Shown here: positions 8,792-17,013 of the stretch, in pieces | Layout: each line of letters starts with the position of its first letter | Position numbering within the stretch: the stretch's first letter is position 1 | Assembly: GCA_016795485.1 (NCBI GenBank) | Contig: JAEUHM010000030.1 | Span: 124,369-158,260 of the forward strand | DNA length: 33,892 nucleotides | Reading direction: 5' to 3' | Source of the DNA: Verrucomicrobiaceae bacterium | GTDB taxonomy: Bacteria > Verrucomicrobiota > Verrucomicrobiia > Verrucomicrobiales > Verrucomicrobiaceae | Position numbers and translations under genes: made by a program | Notes under the pieces: model-generated | What the model was told of the DNA's origin: nothing | Seen by the model: the letters and a program-made list of their open reading frames with translations, nothing else | Databases searched by the model: none

Positions 8792-9619
8792 TTATGGATT
8801 GAGGGTTAGAACTGGGGATGGCAGGCCCCTTGCTGGGCCGAAGAGCGCCGGATTGGTCTCGCCAGTGTTTATCCTACAACGGCGCACCCGCTGGATGTCA
8901 ATCTCCAACTTCTGGCACACCATTCCCTGCTCAATCACGTTAGATTCTGAAACTCGGGCGGCGCGGTGTGTTGCGGCGAGAGATGGAAGATAGAGTGCAC
9001 TTCGGCCTATGTTGTGGTCAATGAGTTCACTCTGACACTTGCCTACGAGGTGGGCCGTGACCACGGCACATCCCAACTCCACTGCCCGCGCGGATGCACA
9101 TCGGGCGATCCGTTCGACACCCATTAGCGTTTCCGTGGCGCTAGGCACCAGCAGGACATCCACATTTGCGCCCCGAAGAAGGCAACTCCACTCGGGAATC
9201 TCAATATCTAAGCAGACAAGAACGGCCAGAGTCACATCTCCGAGCTTCCAGATGTTCAGTTCAGTGCCGCCGGTGAAGTTGCTCTCCCAGGGAGTCAGGG
9301 CCAACTTGTCCTGGTGGAGTTCACGCGAGTCAGCGGTGATGACAGCCCTGTTATTTTTCGCAGATGGCACAGTGCCCAAAACCACGGCTTTACCTGGCCT
9401 CAGGACCCTGGCGCGTTCTGCTGGCCAGAACACCTTCCAGAACCATTCTTCGACATTTTCCGTGTAGGGTTCGGCCCCCAGCCAGCAATACTCTGGGAGG
9501 AGTACAACATCGGCACCATCATCCCAGCTTCCTTCTACGCAGTTGAGAAGTTGATTGCCATAGTCATCGGCATCTTTGGCCGTGACTCCGACGTCTATAT
9601 TCCATGCATCGACTCTCAT
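8792..9619 (-). CDS. Carbon-nitrogen hydrolase (nitrilase superfamily amidase)
   Basis: 275 aa cytoplasmic amidase of the nitrilase superfamily. With the start used here the catalytic triad is E43 (VLLPEYCW), K105 (HQDKLALTPWE) and C136 (VLVCLDIEIPEW). The ATG at 9619 is chosen because it overlaps the GNAT stop as ATGA and has AAAGGA at normal spacing upstream; an in-frame ATG at 9628 and a TTG at 9640 are alternatives. Acetyltransferase and nitrilase domains are fused into one protein in some bacteria, so the adjacency suggests the two act on a common substrate. Candidate substrates include omega-amides such as deaminated glutathione (the Nit1 reaction), but nothing in the sequence fixes this. 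Confidence 0.88.
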   Translation of the reverse strand: MRVDAWNIDVGVTAKDADDYGNQLLNCVEGSWDDGADVVLLPEYCWLGAEPYTENVEEWFWKVFWPAERARVLRPGKAVVLGTVPSAKNNRAVITADSRELHQDKLALTPWESNFTGGTELNIWKLGDVTLAVLVCLDIEIPEWSCLLRGANVDVLLVPSATETLMGVERIARCASARAVELGCAVVTAHLVGKCQSELIDHNIGRSALYLPSLAATHRAARVSESNVIEQGMVCQKLEIDIQRVRRCRINTGETNPALFGPARGLPSPVLTLNP

Positions 9620-10209
9620 CTCGGCCATTCCTTTAGCCAAAAAGTGAGCGTCTTTGGTGACTCAGCTTCCTCGCCGATTTCCTTCCATACAAACCGGGCC
9701 TCAAGCTGCGGCTGCTTCACGTAACCTTGCTTGGTCCACAGATCATCGAGAGCACGATAGTCCGCAGGTCTACGTGGATCACCTGATCGTCGATTCACCG
9801 CACAAAACGTCGTGTAACGAGCTCCGAGATGATTCGCATGGGCCTCACGCCTAGCAAAAAACTCTTTGCCCAGTCCACGTCCGCGATACTCAGGCAGCAA
9901 GATAGATTCTCCGAAATAACAAATATCCGCCAAGTTATAGCCTGCATTCACGAATGGTGCCTGGAACTCAGGTCCCTCTTCTGACATTGGCATGGCTGTG
10001 GTTGCGCCGACGATTCGGTGGCCATCAAAAACCAAAGCTACAAAACTGCGCTCGCATCGAAGGTAGCACTTCAGGTAATCACGCTCATACTCAAGTGAGC
10101 CATCGTACAAATAGGGCCAATCTTGGAACACCGTGATTCGCAGTGCGCCGAGACCGTCAAGGTGCGGTTGAAGGGATTCACCGGAGAACTCCTGGATAGT
10201 GAGACTCAT
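9616..10209 (-). CDS. GNAT family N-acetyltransferase
   Basis: 197 aa, cytoplasmic. The acetyl-CoA pyrophosphate-binding loop is seen as LPEYRGRGLGKEFF, preceded by the beta-strand CYFGESILL. The N-terminal part (ITVFQDWPYLYDG) and the Arg/Tyr-rich C-terminal half resemble the acetyltransferase halves found fused to carbon-nitrogen hydrolases. The ATG at 10209 is preferred over an in-frame TTG at 10221; it lies 12 bases past the ATPase stop. Its own stop overlaps the nitrilase start as ATGA. The acceptor amine is unknown, but the operon context suggests a peptide or amino acid derivative delivered by the transporter. Confidence 0.85.
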   Translation of the reverse strand: MSLTIQEFSGESLQPHLDGLGALRITVFQDWPYLYDGSLEYERDYLKCYLRCERSFVALVFDGHRIVGATTAMPMSEEGPEFQAPFVNAGYNLADICYFGESILLPEYRGRGLGKEFFARREAHANHLGARYTTFCAVNRRSGDPRRPADYRALDDLWTKQGYVKQPQLEARFVWKEIGEEAESPKTLTFWLKEWPR

Positions 10210-10221
10210 GACGACACGCAA

Positions 10222-11190
10222 TCACGTACAGCATGGACATGGTTGCACCCAGTGACCAGGCGCTACTTCTGTTAGTGACAAATCCATGCCCACGCTCTTC
10301 TCCCAAGCGGGATGTTTCATGCGATGACCAAAGGCACATCCAGGTGGCGGATTGATGGGAGATGGCACATCGCCTTGCAACAGTTGCCGGCCACGGCGCT
10401 TGGATGGATTAGGGATGGGAATGGTATCCAGCAGCGCTTTCGTGTAGGCGTGCTTTGGATTGTGATAAAGTTCTTCAGAAGGAGCCAGTTCTACTATCTT
10501 GCCCAGATACATGACCGCTACACGATCACTCATGTGTTTCACCACACTCAGACCGTGAGCGATGAAAAGATAGCTCAGTCCCATTTCGCGCTGAAGGTCG
10601 AGGAGCAAATTGAGTACCTGACTTTGCACGGACACATCCAATGCGCTCACCGGCTCGTCACACACGATCAACTTCGGCTTCAAGGCAATCGCACGCGCAA
10701 TGCCAATGCGCTGGCGCTGTCCACCGCTGAACTCAAAAGGGAACTTGTCGCCAGCGCTGCTTGGAAGCCCCACCTTCTCAAGCAACTCCGCCACCCAACG
10801 CGTGTGCTCTACTCGCGTGCCGAGCTTCTGCACGATGAATGGCTCAGCCAGAATGTCGCGCACCGTATGCCGTGGATTCAGTGACTCGGCAGGGTCCTGA
10901 AAAATCATCTGCATGTCACGCCGCAATGGCCTCAGACTGCTCATGCTTGCATGAGTGATGTCGTTGCCCTGAAAGTTGATGCTACCTGCCGAGGGATTGA
11001 GCAATCTTACAACCGCTTTCCCCAGCGTGGTCTTTCCACAACCCGATTCACCCACAAGCCCCAGCGTCTCACCTTCATTGAGCGAAAAACTCACTCCATC
11101 GACCGCCTTAACGGAAGCCACGGCACGATGAAAGACACCACCCCGAACAGGAAAGTGCTGCCTTAGGTTCTGGACGGTTAACAAGCTCAT
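10222..11190 (-). CDS. Oligopeptide/dipeptide ABC transporter ATP-binding protein (OppF/DppF type)
   Basis: 322 aa nucleotide-binding subunit. Walker A GESGCGKTT is at about 47-55, the ABC signature FSGGQRQR at 154-161, and Walker B LIVCDEP at 174-180 followed by the D-loop SALD. The C-terminal oligopeptide-transporter extension with the Gly-Cys motif (PGCAFGHRMKH) is present and the protein ends in a Cys-rich tail (CPCC). The ATG at 11190 overlaps the stop of the partner ATPase as ATGA. E. coli YejF carries both ATPase halves on one chain; here they are separate genes, as in Opp/Dpp systems, although the permeases look Yej-like. Confidence 0.95.
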   Translation of the reverse strand: MSLLTVQNLRQHFPVRGGVFHRAVASVKAVDGVSFSLNEGETLGLVGESGCGKTTLGKAVVRLLNPSAGSINFQGNDITHASMSSLRPLRRDMQMIFQDPAESLNPRHTVRDILAEPFIVQKLGTRVEHTRWVAELLEKVGLPSSAGDKFPFEFSGGQRQRIGIARAIALKPKLIVCDEPVSALDVSVQSQVLNLLLDLQREMGLSYLFIAHGLSVVKHMSDRVAVMYLGKIVELAPSEELYHNPKHAYTKALLDTIPIPNPSKRRGRQLLQGDVPSPINPPPGCAFGHRMKHPAWEKSVGMDLSLTEVAPGHWVQPCPCCT

Positions 11191-12167
11191 GACACGCAAG
11201 CTCCGCAGTTTTCCACCCAGTGGCCTGGAGTTACTTCAATAAATGGGGAACGGTTGTTGAGTTGCTCGCTAGTGTGTTCTCTTCCTGACCTGTCAGCAAA
11301 TCGGCAGCCCGTTCTGAACTCCGTGATGCTAGGCACATTGCCGGGTATGGCTTTCAGACGAGTCTTTGGCGTGCTGTCCAATCGCGGGATACTGCTTAGC
11401 AGGCCTTGGGTGTATGCATGGCGTGGTTGGGCAAAAAGTTGTTTAACTTCAGCGCGCTCCACGATGCGACCACCATACATGACCACCACTTCATCACAGG
11501 TCTCAGCGATCACTCCCAAATCATGAGTGATGAGGACAATGCTCATGCCCATCTCACGCTGAAGGTCTTTCATTAGGTCCAGAATCTGCGCCTGCACGGT
11601 TACATCGAGCGCTGTGGTGGGTTCATCTGCGATCAGAAGCTTCGGCGTATTGATGAGCGCCATGGCTATCATCACGCGTTGCCTCATGCCTCCGCTGAGT
11701 TGGTGGGGGTATTCATTGAGGCGCTGTTCTGGGGCCGGGATGCGCACCTTCTTCATGAGCTCGATGCTTCGGCTGAGGACTTCGGCTTTTCTGCACTTCT
11801 CGTTGTGCAATAAAATCGCCTCGGCGAGTTGCTTGCCGACCGTCTGGACCGGATTAAGCGCTGTCATGGGCTCCTGGAAGATCATCGAAATCTCGTTGCC
11901 GCGTAGTTTGCGCATTTCTTCATGCGGGAGCTTCGTCAGATCACGATCTCCAAACATTATGCTTCCTCCGAGGATCTTTCCATGTGGCTGCGGCAAAAGT
12001 CGGGTGATGGAGAAGGCTGTGACGCTCTTCCCACAGCCTGATTCGCCTACAATGCCAAGCGTCTTGCCTTCGGGCACGTCGAACGACACCCGATCAACAG
12101 CAATAACCCTCCCGGCATCGGTATCGAAGCCAGTCACAAGATCGCGAACGGATAGAATCGCACTCAT
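11187..12167 (-). CDS. Oligopeptide/dipeptide ABC transporter ATP-binding protein (OppD/DppD type)
   Basis: 326 aa. Walker A GESGCGKS is at 41-48, the signature LSGGMRQR at 157-164 and Walker B LLIADEP at 177-183; the QEPMTALNP Q-loop is clear. The C-terminal extension has the expected GCRFADR element and a Cys near the end. The frame is open upstream to 12275, but that part lies inside the substrate-binding protein gene. The ATG at 12167 overlaps its stop as TGATG, so translational coupling supports this start. Confidence 0.95.
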   Translation of the reverse strand: MSAILSVRDLVTGFDTDAGRVIAVDRVSFDVPEGKTLGIVGESGCGKSVTAFSITRLLPQPHGKILGGSIMFGDRDLTKLPHEEMRKLRGNEISMIFQEPMTALNPVQTVGKQLAEAILLHNEKCRKAEVLSRSIELMKKVRIPAPEQRLNEYPHQLSGGMRQRVMIAMALINTPKLLIADEPTTALDVTVQAQILDLMKDLQREMGMSIVLITHDLGVIAETCDEVVVMYGGRIVERAEVKQLFAQPRHAYTQGLLSSIPRLDSTPKTRLKAIPGNVPSITEFRTGCRFADRSGREHTSEQLNNRSPFIEVTPGHWVENCGACVS

Positions 12168-14143
12168 CACTTCTTTTCCCGGTGTTGATCGAAGATTCTT
12201 GAAACCTCTCCGAAACTTCGACCCTCGCGCATTGCCTGGAGCGTTTCTTGTTTTTTGTCGTCGTCGATCCACCACACGAACGCGTCCAAAGCTTCTCGGG
12301 TGATCTTGAGATTACCATCCTTGGGCCAGCATAGCCATCTCCAGTGAAAGTAGCGGTAGAGTGGCGTTTCCCACGTGGGGATCATACACGCCTTGTTCTG
12401 CACGATCTCCTGTATCTGCCAGCAGAGGCGCTGAAGCTCGTCTTCGTTAGCCGCTTTTCTTTGTTGATCGATGAGCTTGTCCAGTTCTGGATCAGCCATC
12501 ATAGTGAAGTTGTTGGTATTGGTCTTTTTGACTTTAGTGCCATCTGGCTTGGTTTCCCAAGCGTTCTCCGAATGGAAGAACTGCCAAATCTCTGGGTAAG
12601 GCGGAGTAGCACCGAAGCCAGCTAGGATCATGTCGTGGGTCTTCTCGTCCGCCTTTTTGAAGAGCTGCGTGAAGTCCATGGACTCAATCTTGATGTCGAG
12701 GCCCGCTTTCAGTGCCCCTTCTTTCCAGATGAGGCCGGCCTGGATGTAGGCGGGGTAAGTGCCAAGTGTGAGCGTGAATGATAGGGGCTTACCTGCGGTA
12801 TTCACTAGGATTCCCTGAGCGTTTCGCTTGGTGAAGCCAGCTTTTGCAAAGTATTCCTGGGCCTTTACCGGATCATACGGGAATGCTTTCAAATCCGGCT
12901 TCGTGAAGCGGCCAAACCCAGACCAACTGCTTTGCATCCTTGCCGGATCGCCGCGCAACACGACTGCGATTACCTTATCCATGTCGAAGGCATAGCTGAT
13001 CCCGGTGCGAATATCTTGATTGTCGAGAAGAGGCTGACTTTGATTGATGTAAATGCAGCGCGGAACGCGTGGGTAGTCGTTGTAGAAGGTGTAGCGTTCC
13101 ACGTAGCCGGTGAGCAACTCGGGTATGTCGCCCTTGTCATGCCAGTAGTTGGGTGGAAGCATTTGTGCAGCGGACGAAAAAAGGTCGATTTTGCCTTGGC
13201 GGAATAGCTCAAATGATGTGTCTAGGTTGGTGACCATTCTGTGGACGATGCGGTCCGCATTGTAGCGATACCGGTAGTATTTTTTGTCCCTAGCCCACCA
13301 GTTCTTGACGCGTGTCAGAGCGATGCTGCGTCCTAGCTTCACATCTTCGGGCTTAATGTCGTAGGCGCCAGTGGTCGGCATCTTCCGCCATTGATAGCGC
13401 TGAGGAAAATCGCTCCCAAACTCTCGGAAGAAGTGCCTTGGCATCGGCCTCACCCCATCTGGATCACCTCCAGCGATGAGTATTGGATCTGGCTTGGGTT
13501 GCTTTAGTGTGATGGAGATCGTGTGCTCATCGTATTTGGTGATGGCGGAGTATTCTTTGGTAAAGAAGTCGTTCGCGAACGCATCTTTGACGTGTTTTGA
13601 CAGGCCGATGTAGAACGCCATGAAGTAGTCTTCGGCCGTGACGTGAGCTCCGTCTGAGTAGCTGGCAGTCGGATCGAGCTTGAAATAGACCGTCATCCGA
13701 TCATCGCTCACAGCCCAGGCTTTTGCTAAACACGGCATCCACTTGCCAACACCAGGGTGGCGGAGCAATAGACTCATCTCGATGTGATCCCAGTGCTCTC
13801 TCCGGAAGGTATTGTTGCCATCTGGACCCACGAACCGCAGAGTGGGCGGAAAGTTGGGCATGTCGTAGTTGAAGGTGCCGCCTTTCTTCGCTGCTGGATC
13901 GCCGAGTTCAGGCAAATCCTCGCCGGTCTCCCACTTCAAGTTTTTTGGAAGATCGGCTAGAGTCTTGAACTGATAGAGCTCTGGCTTTGACTTCCACTCT
14001 GCCTCCACCTCCGCTGTATTGTCGTAAGGTGGAAAACGGACATCCTCCTGTGAGCAAGACGCAAGCAACAAGGCCACAGCGCCTGCTAGGAAGCGACTAA
14101 TGGCATGAGGTTGCTGACCTTGACGTTGGTGGATGTTTGTCAT
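12167..14143 (-). CDS. Extracellular peptide-binding lipoprotein (SBP_bac_5 family, YejA/OppA-like)
   Basis: 658 aa solute-binding protein of a peptide-type ABC importer. The N-terminus is a lipoprotein signal with lipobox LASC and acylated Cys at about residue 30, so it is anchored to a membrane facing the periplasm. Family features include a displaced start of the binding domain (RREHWDHIEMSLLLRHPGVG), the conserved segment VTAEDYFMAFYIGL, and the C-terminal LQRLCWQIQEIVQNKACMIP region. YejA-type proteins are similarly long. The start overlaps the YejE-like permease stop as ATGA. The gene stands between permease and ATPase genes rather than at the front of the operon. Ligand unknown; peptides are likely. 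Confidence 0.93.
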   Translation of the reverse strand: MTNIHQRQGQQPHAISRFLAGAVALLLASCSQEDVRFPPYDNTAEVEAEWKSKPELYQFKTLADLPKNLKWETGEDLPELGDPAAKKGGTFNYDMPNFPPTLRFVGPDGNNTFRREHWDHIEMSLLLRHPGVGKWMPCLAKAWAVSDDRMTVYFKLDPTASYSDGAHVTAEDYFMAFYIGLSKHVKDAFANDFFTKEYSAITKYDEHTISITLKQPKPDPILIAGGDPDGVRPMPRHFFREFGSDFPQRYQWRKMPTTGAYDIKPEDVKLGRSIALTRVKNWWARDKKYYRYRYNADRIVHRMVTNLDTSFELFRQGKIDLFSSAAQMLPPNYWHDKGDIPELLTGYVERYTFYNDYPRVPRCIYINQSQPLLDNQDIRTGISYAFDMDKVIAVVLRGDPARMQSSWSGFGRFTKPDLKAFPYDPVKAQEYFAKAGFTKRNAQGILVNTAGKPLSFTLTLGTYPAYIQAGLIWKEGALKAGLDIKIESMDFTQLFKKADEKTHDMILAGFGATPPYPEIWQFFHSENAWETKPDGTKVKKTNTNNFTMMADPELDKLIDQQRKAANEDELQRLCWQIQEIVQNKACMIPTWETPLYRYFHWRWLCWPKDGNLKITREALDAFVWWIDDDKKQETLQAMREGRSFGEVSRIFDQHREKK

Positions 14144-15645
14144 TCGTAAGTGGTGAACTTCTTGGGATCGAAAGCCTCGCGCACGGCTTCTCCGACGAAA
14201 GTCACGAGGACAAGCGTGGTGCCCATGCAGATGAATGCGCTAGTGACGATCCAAGGGTAGTTGAAGTTGTCCACGCCCTCGTGAAGAAGGCGGCCCCAGC
14301 TGGGCACATCCGGTGGCAGGCCGAAGCCAAGGAAGTCCAGGGAAGCGAGCGCGGTGATCACGCCAGCAACTTCAAAGGGAGCGAGCGTGACAAGAATCGC
14401 GATCACATTGGGCAGTACGTGATGGAAGATGATTCTGGGAGTGCTGGCCCCCAAAAGACGAGCTGCGGCCACGTAGTCGCGCTGCTTTTCCTTAAAGGTG
14501 GCCGTGCGGAGATACATCGTGGTGCCCATCCAGCCAAATGCGGCCAAAACCACGACCAGAACCGTCAAAGTGGGACTGATCAGCGAGCTGATGATCATTA
14601 CGATGAACAGGAATGGCAGAACTTGCCAGATTTCGATCAAGCGTTGGCCAAGGAGATCCACCCATCCACCGAAGTAGCCTAAGGTGCCTCCAATCAAGAT
14701 GCCTGCGGTGAAGACAACCGTCACAAAAAGCACCGCTGCAATCAGAGCTTGCTGTAGGCCTCCGTAGAGCATTGCCAGTACATCGTTGCCAGTCGTGTTC
14801 GTGCCCAAATAGTGCATTTGAGTGATGGATGGCGGAGCAGGGGGGTAGACGAGCCGTTGCCAAAGCGGGCCAGCCTGAGGCTCAAGCGCGGCGGCCTTCC
14901 CCTCCGTGTAGTCTTTGTAGCTTTTGCGCTCACCCTTGAAGTAGGTCCCTTGCTCAATCTGATCGCCCTTTTCATCCCATCCTCTGAACTCACCGTGGCG
15001 AACGCCATCACGGAACTGAAACTCCTGACGTTTGAGAGAGGGATTGGAGACAAATACGGTGTAAGCCACTCCGCTGAAGGGCCTATCATGGCGTAACAGC
15101 TTACCGTTCTCCATGTCCAGTTGCTCTATGATCTCTGGAGTATCGAGAGCGGGATCGTACGGCACGGGAGGCATGATCACCCAGTCGCCCTTGCTTTGTC
15201 TGCGGCATTCTTTTTGCAGTTCGCGATAGTCAGTCTCGGCATCGGTTTCTTGCCCGTATGCTTTGCCCGGAATCACCTCGCGCACGAAGGGGAAACTCCA
15301 CTTGCCCTGGTAGCTCACCATCAGGGCACGCTTGCCGACCAAGAGTGAGTCGAGCGATGCCACAAAAGTCAGGCCCAAGAGAACTAGAAACGAAATGTAG
15401 CCTCGACGAATCTGCACGAACCGCCGAAGTTTCTTCTGCGTGAGCGGAGACACGTTCCAATGTGAGCGGCCAGCCCTTGCCAAGCGAACCCCGATGATCA
15501 AGAGCGCGGTAAGCAGTACCCAGCCGAGGATGTTGCCACCCAAAAAGGGGAGTTTAAGCACTGGGATGTAGAGCCCAGCTAGCTTCTGTGCGGCGGAGAG
15601 CACGGTGAAAACAATCAGAGCGATGCCAGTGGTGCGCGGACTCAT
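14140..15645 (-). CDS. Peptide ABC transporter permease (YejE/OppC-like) with a MORN_2-like insert
   Basis: 501 aa, long for the family (E. coli YejE is about 340). Two extra N-terminal hydrophobic segments (about 7-24 and 40-55) precede the usual first helix (82-98). A large extracytoplasmic loop (about 99-275) begins with the YejE-type region (YQGKWSFPF, ETDAETDYRE, WVIMPPVPYD). It then holds roughly 60 residues (181-240) with a repeating pattern of Gly-x-Leu, F-x-G-V, RDGVRHGEFRGWDEKG and GTYFKGER, resembling MORN_2/YwqK-type beta repeats. The permease core follows with GTNTTGNDVL and the EAA loop ARLLGASTPRIIFHHVLPN. It starts 7 bases after the YejB-like stop. The core assignment is firm; the insert identity rests on pattern recognition. 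Confidence 0.93.
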   Translation of the reverse strand: MSPRTTGIALIVFTVLSAAQKLAGLYIPVLKLPFLGGNILGWVLLTALLIIGVRLARAGRSHWNVSPLTQKKLRRFVQIRRGYISFLVLLGLTFVASLDSLLVGKRALMVSYQGKWSFPFVREVIPGKAYGQETDAETDYRELQKECRRQSKGDWVIMPPVPYDPALDTPEIIEQLDMENGKLLRHDRPFSGVAYTVFVSNPSLKRQEFQFRDGVRHGEFRGWDEKGDQIEQGTYFKGERKSYKDYTEGKAAALEPQAGPLWQRLVYPPAPPSITQMHYLGTNTTGNDVLAMLYGGLQQALIAAVLFVTVVFTAGILIGGTLGYFGGWVDLLGQRLIEIWQVLPFLFIVMIISSLISPTLTVLVVVLAAFGWMGTTMYLRTATFKEKQRDYVAAARLLGASTPRIIFHHVLPNVIAILVTLAPFEVAGVITALASLDFLGFGLPPDVPSWGRLLHEGVDNFNYPWIVTSAFICMGTTLVLVTFVGEAVREAFDPKKFTTYE

Positions 15646-15652
15646 GATAGCA

Positions 15653-16909
15653 TCAGTTAAATCGCACCCTCGGGTCTGTTGTGGCTACCAGGTAGTCAGA
15701 CAGAATGTTGCCGAGCATGATGAGCACCACGTCTAGAGTCAAAATGCCCATCACGAGCGGGTAATCTCGATCAGTGATGCTCTGGATTGTTAGGAGGCCG
15801 AAGCCGTCAATCTGAAAGATGCGCTCAATCAAAACCGAACCGGCCACAAACACCGTCGTGATGCTTCCAAGTGTCGTGACGATGGGAATGATGGAGTTCC
15901 GCAGCGCGTGACCAAGAACCGCATGCCGATAACTTGAGCCTTTGGCAATCGCGGTCCGCACGTAGTCTGCGGCGAGATTGTCCATCAGGTTATTTTTCAT
16001 TAGCATCGTGAGAAAAGCAAAACTGCCGACCAAGTAGCAGCACAGCGGCAACACGGCGTGATGGAGGATGTCCCAAATCTTGCCGCCAATGCTCATGGAA
16101 GCAAAGTCCTCGCTGGTGAAACCTTCGGTGGGAAACCAGTCCGTACGCGCTGCGAGGTAAACCACCATCAGGCTCCCAAGAAGGAAACCAGGAATCGCAT
16201 AGCCAACGAAAATCAGGATCGAAGTGGCATTGTCGATGACGGAACGGTGCTTGATCGCCTTCAGTATGCCGAGCGGCACGCATACCACGTAAGCCGTGAA
16301 GAAGGTCAGAAGACCGTAGAAAAGTGAAACGGGCATCTTGGACAGCATCATGTCTAGGACGCGTAGGTTGTAACTTGTCGACAAGCCGAAGTTCCCTTGC
16401 AGAAGCCCATTGATGTGAGGATGAAACACCGCCACACGATTCTTATCGGGCTCGGCCCGAGTCTTGAAATGCTGCACGACATCGGTGTCAGGTGCGAGGA
16501 GGCTGCCATAACGTTTCACGGTTCCGGCACTCACCTTGTAGGCGTTCGTGGCGGTCCATTGTTCTCGTGGTAGCAGGATTTGCAGCGAGACAGGCATTTC
16601 ATCTTTGCCGTCCTCAAACTTGATGAACTGTTTGTTCTCCTCTCGTGGCCAAATGCCCAGCCAAATGCAGTACGCGGGGAAAAAGGGCTTATCGAACCCG
16701 TAGTAGGCAGCGAGTTCCTCCCGTTGCTCCTCACTCAGTGACGAGCCAGCGTTCTTGGAGCCGCCGCCACGCTCATTCATTAGCGCCTGCTGCATCGCTT
16801 TCTCCAGCGGACCGCCTGGCACCACTCGAGTGATCGCAAAAACGACCATCGTGGCACCGATCATCGTGGGGATGATCAAAAGGAACCGTCTGATGAAATA
16901 GTCGCGCAT
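15653..16909 (-). CDS. Peptide ABC transporter permease (YejB/OppB-like)
   Basis: 418 aa inner-membrane permease. The N-terminus MRDYFIRRFLLIIPTMIG and VPGGPLEKAMQ match YejB, as do QGNFGLSTSY, the EAA-type loop RTAIAKGSSYRHAVLGHALRN, and the C-terminal GLLTIQSITDRDYPLVMG with LSDYLVATTDPRVRFN. The ATG at 16909 is used because it begins the conserved N-terminus; a frame extension to 16960 is not needed. Compared with YejB, the first extracytoplasmic loop carries an extra segment of about 80 residues (85-165). It is the first gene of the operon and divergent from the gamma-glutamyltransferase gene. Confidence 0.95.
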   Translation of the reverse strand: MRDYFIRRFLLIIPTMIGATMVVFAITRVVPGGPLEKAMQQALMNERGGGSKNAGSSLSEEQREELAAYYGFDKPFFPAYCIWLGIWPREENKQFIKFEDGKDEMPVSLQILLPREQWTATNAYKVSAGTVKRYGSLLAPDTDVVQHFKTRAEPDKNRVAVFHPHINGLLQGNFGLSTSYNLRVLDMMLSKMPVSLFYGLLTFFTAYVVCVPLGILKAIKHRSVIDNATSILIFVGYAIPGFLLGSLMVVYLAARTDWFPTEGFTSEDFASMSIGGKIWDILHHAVLPLCCYLVGSFAFLTMLMKNNLMDNLAADYVRTAIAKGSSYRHAVLGHALRNSIIPIVTTLGSITTVFVAGSVLIERIFQIDGFGLLTIQSITDRDYPLVMGILTLDVVLIMLGNILSDYLVATTDPRVRFN

Positions 16910-17013
16910 GAGGGAACAGGAGCCAGAGAACGAGAAATCAAAGGTAGAACTTCCGAGCACACAAGCTTTTCCCTCTTTCGCAAGACATGCGGCTCGGCAT
17001 CGTTGGCAGAGAC
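16910..17013. promoter_or_regulatory. Divergent intergenic region between the peptide-transporter operon and the gamma-glutamyltransferase gene
   Basis: This 104-base gap lies between two divergently transcribed genes and is the natural place for both promoters. I could not identify convincing -35/-10 boxes or an operator palindrome by eye. The regulatory role is inferred from gene arrangement alone. Confidence 0.4.

Noticed and set aside
9620..9640. TTG at 9640 or ATG at 9628 as the nitrilase start
   Set aside because: The ATG at 9619 forms the same ATGA overlap seen at other junctions and has AAAGGA at normal distance; AAAGGA is too close to 9628.
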